Positions 1-5,038 of a stretch of DNA of 5,560 nt are shown in pieces; the stretch's first letter is position 1, and every line of letters starts with the position of its first letter. Position numbers and translations under genes: made by a program. The notes beneath the pieces are model-generated. The model saw only the letters and a program-made list of their open reading frames with translations. It made no database searches and had not been told where the DNA came from. Source of the stretch: Alphaproteobacteria bacterium (GTDB taxonomy: Bacteria; Pseudomonadota; Alphaproteobacteria; UBA9219). The DNA is taken from assembly GCA_028865155.1 (NCBI GenBank), contig JAGWKW010000096.1:1-5560 (forward strand). The letters run 5' to 3'.

Positions 1-160
1 GTGGAAGGAGATGCCGAAGACCGGCGCGGTCCCCAATCCGTTCCCAGGGAAAGAAAAGCGAATCGCCGCCGCAAACGGCATAAATGACACGCCTTCCCTG
101 CCGGTTGCTTTCTTTGTAACGTAAGGGCTTGGCATCCGGTTCGCTATCCATTAAACAGGT

Positions 161-190
161 AAAGATTCGGCGCAGAAAGATTCGGCGCTT
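161..190. repeat. Tandem 15-bp direct repeat in leader of the exported protein gene
   Basis: Two adjacent 15-base units, AAAGATTCGGCGCAG (161-175) and AAAGATTCGGCGCTT (176-190), are identical at the first 13 positions. They lie about 70 bases before the ATG at 259. They could be a pair of same-face regulator sites or a slippage product; the sequence does not decide between these. Confidence 0.85.
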
Positions 191-207
191 CGCGTTCACT
201 TCCTAAG

Positions 208-223
208 GCGCCGATCCCGGCGC
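208..223 (+). other. GC-rich hairpin in the 5' leader
   Basis: GCGCCG (208-213) and CGGCGC (218-223) are perfect inverted arms around a four-base loop ATCC. No T-run follows, so it is not an intrinsic terminator. If transcribed, it would form a stable stem about 35 bases before the start codon and just upstream of the Shine-Dalgarno sequence at 246-252. A role is not shown. Confidence 0.5.
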
Positions 224-245
224 GTTGACCAGACGGGGCCACATT

Positions 246-252
246 AAGGTGA
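246..252 (+). promoter_or_regulatory. Shine-Dalgarno sequence that supports the start at 259
   Basis: AAGGTGA lies six bases before ATG 259 and is the best ribosome-binding match in the leader. It decides for this start over the in-frame ATG at 292, although the latter would give a more canonical signal peptide. Confidence 0.6.
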
Positions 253-258
253 TGCACA

Positions 259-1533
259 ATGACGATTGACCAAGTGCAAAAGAGCGACCTCATGAACAAG
301 AAAGTTTGGCTACTTGCCGCCCTGCTGGCGATGACATTGACCGTCGCGCCTGCGCTTGCCGCTTCCGACAGCGCCGAAGCGCCGACGCAAACCATCAGCA
401 ATAACGCACCCCCGCCCTCGCCTGTCACGCCCGACCCTTCGCTGGCGATGGCGGCAGCGAGCGAAACCGATAACCCGCTTGCCAATTTCGGCCCGTCGAG
501 CGGCACCGTGGTCGGCAACCGCGCCGCCGCGCTGCGCGACGAGGTTTTGCGCCTGCGTTCTTCCGTTAATATGAACTCGAACGAATTCGCGGTTCTGCGC
601 ACCAGCGGCGCGGCCGGCGCGATCCAGTATCACAGCACCGTCGCGGCGATCACCGCCCGGCTGCAGAACGGCACCACCAAGGGCAACCCGATCCTGCTGC
701 GCCAATGGGAAGAGGCGGATTCGAGCCTTGGCCAGGTCAATACGTCGCTGAACAAGCTCAATTCTCTCGAAGTCGCGGTCGATGCCGATGCTTCGGTCGC
801 ATCGTACCTGCTCGATTCCGTACAGGCGGCGTTCGATCTGTCGGGCGCGGTCGACGAAGACCACGACCAGTTGAAGATGCTGCATGACGAGGTTAGCCGC
901 CTTGTCGTCCAGCTCGACTATCTGCGCAATCAGACCACCGCCGATATCGAGCGTCAGTCTGATTACCTGACCACGGAACGGTCAAACCTGCAGGCGCTTG
1001 CCTTTGCGATCAGCCGCGGCGAATTGCTTGGCAACAGCCTGGCCAACCGCCCGGTTATCGTGACCCCGACCCCGGTCGCGTCGATCCCCGACCTGGTTGC
1101 GCGTCCTTCTTCGACAAGGGCCATTACGCAAGGTTCGTCCGGCCCCGCGCCGATGTCGCCGCGCACTTTGATGCGGGAAAACGGCTCTGCGGCGACGCCT
1201 GCGTCGGACAATGTCGGCGTCGCGCCGTCGCTTGGGCACCTTCTGGTTCTAATCCGCTACAACCAGCCGCATGTCGAATATGCCCAGCAGCTTTCGCAGG
1301 CGATCGGCAACGCGATCGAGCACCGCCCGAATGCGCAGTTCTCGGTCGTGGCCGTGTCCCCGGCGAGCGGCGACCCAGCGGTTCTGGCCAAGGAAGAGCA
1401 GGACGCCAAGGCGAACGCCGATGCCGTCAAGCGCTCCCTGATCCATATGGGTCTGTCGCCGTCGCGCATTTCGATATCCAGCACGCAGGAACAGACGGCA
1501 CAGGTGCCCGAAGTCCACGTCTATATCCGCTAG
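259..1533 (+). CDS. Exported protein with helical middle region and possible OmpA-like C-terminal domain; function unknown
   Basis: This 424-residue protein is not one I can name. Residues 13-34 form a Sec-type signal peptide (basic NKK, a hydrophobic stretch, then ALA before AS), so it should reach the periplasm or outer membrane. Residues 35-87 are a Pro/Ala/Ser-rich linker. Residues 88-260 are predominantly helical and read as coiled coil or helical bundle, with many Leu/Val heptad-like positions and 'VVQLDYLRNQ' near the end. Residues 262-324 are a second Pro/Ser/Thr-rich linker. Residues 325-424 alternate strand (LLVLIRY), helix, strand (FSVVAVSP), helix (ANADAVKRSLIHMGL) and strands (RISIS, EVHVYIR). 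That order and the 'A.AV...L...G....RI' pattern resemble an OmpA-like peptidoglycan-binding fold, but the usual GHTD-type motif is absent, so this is tentative. The ATG at 259 is chosen because AAGGTGA (246-252) sits six bases upstream; ATG 292 would give a more typical short signal peptide but has only a weak AGAG upstream. It converges on the minus-strand gene ending at 1573. Confidence 0.85.
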   Translation: MTIDQVQKSDLMNKKVWLLAALLAMTLTVAPALAASDSAEAPTQTISNNAPPPSPVTPDPSLAMAAASETDNPLANFGPSSGTVVGNRAAALRDEVLRLRSSVNMNSNEFAVLRTSGAAGAIQYHSTVAAITARLQNGTTKGNPILLRQWEEADSSLGQVNTSLNKLNSLEVAVDADASVASYLLDSVQAAFDLSGAVDEDHDQLKMLHDEVSRLVVQLDYLRNQTTADIERQSDYLTTERSNLQALAFAISRGELLGNSLANRPVIVTPTPVASIPDLVARPSSTRAITQGSSGPAPMSPRTLMRENGSAATPASDNVGVAPSLGHLLVLIRYNQPHVEYAQQLSQAIGNAIEHRPNAQFSVVAVSPASGDPAVLAKEEQDAKANADAVKRSLIHMGLSPSRISISSTQEQTAQVPEVHVYIR

Positions 1534-1572
1534 CCCGGCTTTCTGTCCGACAATTCGGTTCTTCTTTTCCGG

Positions 1573-1977
1573 TCAGGGGTAGAATCTCTGTGCCTGCGGC
1601 GCTGTCGGCGGGTTCGGGATGAAGCCGGGCTGCGGTTGTTTGATCTGGACTGACGGGACCTGCTGCGCTTCGGGAAGAATGCGCGGCATCGGCACGAACC
1701 CCGCGGGCGGCGCGACGTAGTTAGGTTGCGGAACTCTCTGTGCCTCTGGAAGAACTTGCGGATTCGGCAGAAACGTCTGGGCGGGCGGAGCGTAAACGGG
1801 CTGCTGCAATATCTGCGGGCTTGGCAGGAAAGTGTGTGCGGACGGCGCGATGGGCGCCTGCGGGATGAATCTTTGCGCCGTCAATGACACATCGGCCCGC
1901 GCGACGGCGGGGATGCCTGTGAAAAGCGCCGCCGACAGGATGGCAGCGCACGCATAACGCCCATAATATGACGACAC
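1573..1977 (-). CDS. Exported Pro/Gln-rich repeat protein, function unknown
   Basis: This is a 134-residue protein with a GTG start (1977-1975), preceded by AAAAGGG at seven bases spacing. Residues 1-28 are a signal peptide ending ARA before DV. The mature 106 residues hold about 26 prolines and 16 glutamines and almost no charge, so the chain should be disordered or polyproline-like. A degenerate unit centred on F-[LIVY]-P recurs six times, with the Phe at residues 37, 50, 69, 94, 119 and 132. The fuller copies read TFLPSPQIL, TFLPNPQVLPEAQ and GFVPMPRILPEAQ. The first and last copies, AQRFIP and AQRFYP, are near mirror ends of the mature chain. No catalytic motif or membrane anchor is present. 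An envelope spacer or a scaffold for a partner that binds the repeats is possible, but that is inference. It lies 18 bases downstream of the gene ending at 1996, so the two are probably co-transcribed. Confidence 0.72.
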   Translation of the reverse strand: MSSYYGRYACAAILSAALFTGIPAVARADVSLTAQRFIPQAPIAPSAHTFLPSPQILQQPVYAPPAQTFLPNPQVLPEAQRVPQPNYVAPPAGFVPMPRILPEAQQVPSVQIKQPQPGFIPNPPTAPQAQRFYP

Positions 1978-1995
1978 CGGAAAGCCCTTTTACGT

Positions 1996-2310
1996 TCAGG
2001 CCGACATGCTGTCGGCGAGGTAACGTATAGCGCTGTCGAACTCGTTGGCGGGTAAAAATTTTGCGTTGGGGATATTGAAGCGGTTGGCAAGGCTGCGTTC
2101 GACGCGGAATTCGGTCGAGCCCGAGTGATTCGCGACATAGGAGATCATGGCGCTGAGCGAAGTCAGCTCATTGGCGCTCAGAACCGGCTTGCCGGGCGTG
2201 GCACGGGCGATCATCCAGCTTTGGGATTCGCTTTCTTCGGTTTTTTTGCTGCCAAGATGCGCCGCATTGCTGAAACCGTTATTGGCGACGATGGGATGAA
2301 CCGTGTTCAT
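1996..2310 (-). CDS. Small cytoplasmic protein of unknown function
   Basis: I do not recognise this protein. From ATG 2310 it is 104 residues; a TTG at 2346 would add a basic dozen residues (MKQKTFKERAYF) and has an imperfect AGGGCGG upstream, so the start is uncertain. There is no signal peptide or membrane segment. The first 45 residues look loosely structured and polar. The second half appears to be a compact helical domain: 'LSANELTSLSAMISYVANHSG', then 'VERSLANRFNIPNAKFLPANEFDSAIRYLAD'. The pattern L..+F.+...+.LP...+..AI.YL is loosely reminiscent of small helical domains at the ends of phage regulators such as ORF6C, but the similarity is too weak for a name. It is the first gene of a likely two-gene unit with the Pro/Gln-rich exported protein, 18 bases downstream, and is read from the divergent promoter region at 2347-2661. 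Confidence 0.65.
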   Translation of the reverse strand: MNTVHPIVANNGFSNAAHLGSKKTEESESQSWMIARATPGKPVLSANELTSLSAMISYVANHSGSTEFRVERSLANRFNIPNAKFLPANEFDSAIRYLADSMSA

Positions 2311-2345
2311 GAAATATGCCCGTTCTTTAAAGGTTTTTTGTTTCA

Positions 2346-2396
2346 AATAACCGCCCTGTCTATGGAAAATAATATACCAACCAAAAGGCGGTAATT
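2346..2396. repeat. Inverted repeat bracketing the minus-strand -10 element
   Basis: AATAACCGCC (2346-2355) and GGCGGTAATT (2387-2396) match as inverted arms at nine of ten positions, with 31 bases between. The -10 element at 2371-2379 lies inside. The placement fits a pair of operator sites, one downstream of the predicted start point and one in the spacer/-35 area. The binding protein is unknown; the XRE regulator encoded next door is the natural candidate. Confidence 0.45.
2371..2379 (-). promoter_or_regulatory. Extended -10 promoter element for the minus-strand pair
   Basis: Read on the minus strand this is TGGTATATT: the TGn extension followed by TATATT, five of six matches to TATAAT. 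The -35 region is poor (TTTAAT at 17 bases), as is common when a TGn extension is present. Transcription would begin near 2364, giving a leader of about 18 bases to TTG 2346 or about 54 to ATG 2310. Confidence 0.5.
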
Positions 2397-2401
2397 AAAT
2401 G

Positions 2402-2433
2402 CCAAAAAATGGTTGCATGAAATTATTTTTTGG
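2402..2433. repeat. A-tract/T-tract perfect inverted repeat
   Basis: CCAAAAAAT (2402-2410) and ATTTTTTGG (2425-2433) are perfect 9-base inverted arms around 14 bases. The A6 and T6 tracts are 22 bases apart, about two helical turns, so they are in phase and the DNA may be intrinsically bent. It may be an operator or architectural site; a GGTT-loop-AACC mini-hairpin (2432-2443) abuts it. Confidence 0.5.
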
Positions 2434-2633
2434 TTTATCAACCGTTAACAATTCGGTATGAGGAGGCAGCATTTGCTCCCGGGCCGAATAGCGAAAGAAT
2501 ATAAAAAAGGTAGATGAAACCGATAAAACAAGGCACGAAAGTAAATGGTGCGCTTGCGTAACAGACCCGGAAAACGGTAATTCTATACCAGTATTGGGGA
2601 TGCGGTCTCTCAACGTTGTATTTCGTTTTAGTC

Positions 2634-2651
2634 AGTTCGTTTAGTTCGTTT
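2634..2651. repeat. Tandem 9-bp repeat just upstream of the regulator start
   Basis: AGTTCGTTT occurs twice in tandem (2634-2642, 2643-2651), with a third partial match TTTCGTTTT at 2621-2629. It ends three bases before the GGGG of the ribosome-binding site. Such a position suits an autoregulatory operator or a slippage-prone leader; neither is shown. Confidence 0.6.
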
Positions 2652-2661
2652 GTGGGGAAAC

Positions 2662-3351
2662 ATGATCACAGCAGCACAATTACGCGCCGCACGGGGATTG
2701 ATGGATTGGACCAGAAGCGATCTGGCCAAAGCGGCGAACGTGTCTCCGGAAACGATCAAGAATATCGAGCACGGCACCTTCCGCCCGCAGGAGACGACGG
2801 CGGAAGCAATTGTAAAGGCCTTTGCGCTGCATGGGGTTGAATTCACTAGCGACGAAGGAGTCAAACGTTGCCATGATACTGTAGCAAAATATGAAGGCAT
2901 TGAAGGATTCAAAAGGTTTATGGATGATGTATATACGGTAGCTGAAAGAACATCTGCTGCCGGAGATGATGCAAAACCTTTTTGTATGAGCAATCTCGAT
3001 GATAGCTTTTTTGTAAAATATCTTGGAGATTTCTTCACCGTCCATCACATACGCCGAATGAACGCGCTTCGTCACTCATTTAAAATGCGCATTCTTATCA
3101 AAGAAAAACCCCATAGTTTTTCTCCAGAAGAAACTGAACAAGGCAGCTATCGCGAATACAGGCTTCAACCCGATCATGCGATGGGGAATGTTCCATTTTA
3201 CGTATATGGTGACAAACTAGCGATTTTGGTTTTCGAAGAACAAAAAGAGCCGCGGATCGTGGTTATCGCGTCAGCTCTTGTAGCAAAAGCATACAGAGAA
3301 CAGTTCGATATTTTGTGGGAAGCCGCCACCCCTCGGGGCAGATCCCTCTAA
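2662..3351 (+). CDS. XRE-family HTH transcriptional regulator with C-terminal effector-like domain
   Basis: This 229-residue protein is a likely DNA-binding regulator. Residues 3-57 are a Cro/C1-type helix-turn-helix (AAQLRAARGLMDWTRSDLAK, then ANVSPETIKNIEHG with the recognition helix at about 28-36), followed by the GVEF segment typical of short alphaproteobacterial XRE modules. Residues 80-225 form a separate domain ending in a strand-rich part: YREYR (163-167), VPFYVYGDKLAILVFEE (177-193), IVVIASALVAKAYREQFDILWEAA (199-222). That pattern resembles, from memory, C-terminal sensor domains of some XRE regulators and of TrmB-like proteins; the ligand is unknown. ATG 2662 is chosen for GGGG at 2654-2657; an in-frame TTG at 2650 has no ribosome-binding site. 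The gene ends with three in-frame stops, TAA TGA TAA. GC content falls abruptly after the HTH part. It is 43 bases ahead of the D-glutamate-cyclase-like gene and probably controls that operon, including itself. Confidence 0.85.
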   Translation: MITAAQLRAARGLMDWTRSDLAKAANVSPETIKNIEHGTFRPQETTAEAIVKAFALHGVEFTSDEGVKRCHDTVAKYEGIEGFKRFMDDVYTVAERTSAAGDDAKPFCMSNLDDSFFVKYLGDFFTVHHIRRMNALRHSFKMRILIKEKPHSFSPEETEQGSYREYRLQPDHAMGNVPFYVYGDKLAILVFEEQKEPRIVVIASALVAKAYREQFDILWEAATPRGRSL

Positions 3352-3394
3352 TGATAAAGTACCAGAAGAAGTCAAAACAAAGAGACAAAAATAA

Positions 3395-4390
3395 ATGTCA
3401 CCCACAGCAACATCCAAGCCCGACAGCAAGCAATGGTGGAATTATTCTGCCATTAATACGCTTGAAAACATCATGCATGCCGACACAGGAGATACTGAAA
3501 GGGGTCAGAACCTGGCAAGGTTTTATCAGCAAACCCAAGGTAATCTTATTAAGGCTGCAGAATCGATTGCCTCGAAGGAGTCCCCAGTTGCCCGTATCAT
3601 TACTGGTTTTTATATCGAAAAAATGGGGGCGGCAGAAACAGATGGTATCTCCTCTGCTGTACAAATGGCTTATTTCTTTAAGTTGGCAGGTATCGAATGC
3701 AACATAACGACAGACAAATACTGCGCAGCAATATGCCGAGCAGCCCTCGCTGAAGTTGGATGTGCAGATATGCTCGAGGTTGTTGAAGCGCCAGACGACA
3801 AAACAGTCGAAGAACACCTAAAGAAGTGGAACCATCAGCAAGTCACACACGTCATATCGATCGAACGACCGGGTCCCAGCCTATCGGATAATCGTCCTTA
3901 TAATATGAAAGGCGAATTGATTGAAAACTGTTATCCCCTTCACAGATTATTCAGCCGAGGGAACTGGCAGAAGATCGGAATCGTTGACAGAGGAAATGAA
4001 ATAGGATCTGGCTCTCTCCCCGCCTACATGATTGCAGAGGACATCTACAATGGTGAACAAATTGCCTGCAAAACGGGAGCTGACTACCTTTTGGTTGCGC
4101 GTGTATCAAATTGGGCAGCAAATGCATTGACTGCGGCCATTGCCATATTGGGGCCAAATGAGTGGCCCAATCATCTGCGCCAAGCTTTGAATGATAACCT
4201 TCAAGAGAACATTCTTAAGACAATGGCAAAGTCGGGCGCCGTCGATGGCATTACCTATGCCAGACGCCCCAACAGACCTACTGTCGATGCCCTTCCCATG
4301 TCAAAGCATACTGAAATGGTAAAAGCTTTACTGGACACAACTGGCCATGCCGTTGGCGGGCGAGGCATGTTAAAACTATCTGTAGCCTAA
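3395..4390 (+). CDS. D-glutamate cyclase-like protein (DUF4392 family)
   Basis: This 331-residue cytoplasmic protein matches the C-terminal domain of D-glutamate cyclase, the enzyme that turns D-glutamate into 5-oxo-D-proline in mitochondria; activity of free-standing bacterial members is less certain. Family signatures recognised from memory, in order: ITGF.I...ETDG (69-84), which in the family opens the domain; ISIERPG (154-160); YNMKG (169-173); a D.GNEIG.G loop (198-206); AC.T.ADYLLVARVSNW (224-240); GAVDGIT (281-287) and TVDALP (296-301). The length fits a single-domain protein, without the DUF1445-type N-terminal domain found in the animal enzyme. Against the usual GDGGNEIGMG, this copy reads VDRGNEIGSG, so the active-site loop is altered and the substrate may differ. 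The ATG has only a weak AGAGA upstream. Its stop overlaps the next start by one base (TAATG), indicating translational coupling with the methyltransferase. Confidence 0.85.
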   Translation: MSPTATSKPDSKQWWNYSAINTLENIMHADTGDTERGQNLARFYQQTQGNLIKAAESIASKESPVARIITGFYIEKMGAAETDGISSAVQMAYFFKLAGIECNITTDKYCAAICRAALAEVGCADMLEVVEAPDDKTVEEHLKKWNHQQVTHVISIERPGPSLSDNRPYNMKGELIENCYPLHRLFSRGNWQKIGIVDRGNEIGSGSLPAYMIAEDIYNGEQIACKTGADYLLVARVSNWAANALTAAIAILGPNEWPNHLRQALNDNLQENILKTMAKSGAVDGITYARRPNRPTVDALPMSKHTEMVKALLDTTGHAVGGRGMLKLSVA

Positions 4391-4971
4391 TGGCAGGGTA
4401 CTCGCGCGCACAGATACGTCAACCCAGCAAAACCGCTCAGTTGGCGATTGACGCAGCACGGAAGAGCAATACAGGCACACGCAGACTTAGGGCCGCGGTT
4501 ATGGGGAATAACGTGGGAAGCGACACGATTGCGTTCGCTCTCATGGGTTTTGATGCAAAAGGCATTGACGCCGATGACATAGATGCCCTCCGCCTTGCCG
4601 AGAGAAATTATAATCGCCTCCAGCAGGATACGGCATTTCGTGGCAGCACCGAATTTCGCAACGCCACTATACAGTCGGTCTATGCCCCTATAATTGGCTC
4701 TATCGACTGCATATCAAGCCATCAGGCCTTAGATTTGGCTGATCGCAAAGGACTGGCCGAATTCGCGGCATATGCTGCAAAAATCATGTGCCCCAAAGGT
4801 TGTTTGTCTGTAGGCATACGCTCGACCGAAACACAAACTTTTGCAAAAAAGGTTTTGTGCGAAGTTTTCGAGCCAGACTTTGATACATTCAAAATGTTCA
4901 AAAGCCGTAGTTCCAGAACCAACCTGATCTATATGTTGGCACGAAGGAAAGATCAGGAACAAACTCCCTAA
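4390..4971 (+). CDS. Class I SAM-dependent methyltransferase-like protein
   Basis: This 193-residue protein has the layout of a small Rossmann-fold methyltransferase. A strand and glycine-containing loop sit at 35-46 (AAVMGNNVGSDT), followed by a helix and GFDAKGIDAD (53-62), where D60 is where the SAM-ribose acidic residue is expected. The motif IV region is IDCISSHQALDL (105-116), in the place of the 'fD.v.s..al.hl' strand. A helix and CPKGCLSV (134-141) replace the usual KPGG turn. The end, about 170-187, reads as the final beta hairpin. Motif I lacks the common acidic residue and GxGxG (it is GNNVG), so binding of SAM is likely but not certain. No methyl acceptor can be named; there is no N-terminal or C-terminal substrate domain beyond short tails. 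It has no ribosome-binding site of its own and should depend on coupling through TAATG to the upstream cyclase-like gene, so the two products probably work in the same process. Confidence 0.72.
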   Translation: MAGYSRAQIRQPSKTAQLAIDAARKSNTGTRRLRAAVMGNNVGSDTIAFALMGFDAKGIDADDIDALRLAERNYNRLQQDTAFRGSTEFRNATIQSVYAPIIGSIDCISSHQALDLADRKGLAEFAAYAAKIMCPKGCLSVGIRSTETQTFAKKVLCEVFEPDFDTFKMFKSRSSRTNLIYMLARRKDQEQTP

Positions 4972-4993
4972 GGCTAGTTAGTTTTGCCACGTC

Positions 4994-5030
4994 AAAATGC
5001 TTCTGTACCTTTTTCGTGAAGCATTTTAGT
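4994..5030 (+). terminator. Likely intrinsic terminator of the three-gene operon
   Basis: AAAATGCTTC (4994-5003) and GAAGCATTTT (5018-5027) are perfect 10-base inverted arms around 14 bases, starting 22 bases after the methyltransferase stop. The 3' arm ends in TTTT and is followed by AGTTTCTCATT. The stem is AT-rich and the loop is long, so efficiency may be modest; the A-rich 5' arm could also allow action in the other direction. Confidence 0.55.
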
Positions 5031-5038
5031 TTCTCATT

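Larger units (their letters stand above)
2347..2661. other. Divergent AT-rich intergenic control region
   Basis: These 315 bases separate the minus-strand pair from the plus-strand cassette and hold no convincing gene. They contain an extended -10 element for the minus strand (2371-2379) bracketed by a 10-base inverted repeat, a perfect 9-bp A-tract/T-tract inverted repeat (2402-2433), repeated short words CGGTAATT and TATACCA (2373-2396 and 2575-2590), and a tandem 9-bp repeat (2634-2651) just before the plus-strand gene. A weak plus-strand sigma-70-like pair is TTGCAT (2413-2418) with TATCAA (2436-2441), spaced 17. The density of short repeats beside a helix-turn-helix regulator gene suggests an autoregulated divergent control region; this is inference. 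Confidence 0.6.

Noticed and set aside
1..124. Open frames reaching the left edge: plus-strand frame ending TAA at 122-124 (40 codons) and minus-strand frame from ATG 81 (27 codons) with GGGAAGG ten bases upstream.
   Set aside because: Both are too short to judge, share the same third-codon positions and show no recognisable motif; only sequence to the left can decide which, if either, is a gene edge.
129..157. Possible promoter TTGGCA (129-134) with TAAACA (152-157), spaced 17, for the exported protein gene.
   Set aside because: The -10 match is poor, and the spacing alone is not enough to support a call.
1547..1570. Possible bidirectional terminator between the convergent genes: CCGA-CAAT-TCGG followed by TTCTTCTTTT.
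   Set aside because: A four-base stem is too weak, and the T-run is interrupted by C.
2458..2517. Short plus-strand frame of 19 codons starting at ATG 2458, a possible leader peptide.
   Set aside because: No Shine-Dalgarno sequence before it and no attenuator-like structure follows.
2395..2613. Minus-strand 72-codon frame in the divergent region.
   Set aside because: No ribosome-binding site, no domain or signal, and it runs through the AT-rich repeats; it looks like chance openness.
3351..3707. Plus-strand frame starting at the ATG that overlaps the regulator stop, about 118 codons.
   Set aside because: It overlaps the start of the D-glutamate-cyclase-like gene in another frame, and its Lys/Gln/Pro-rich product has no family features; the cyclase frame carries clear motifs.
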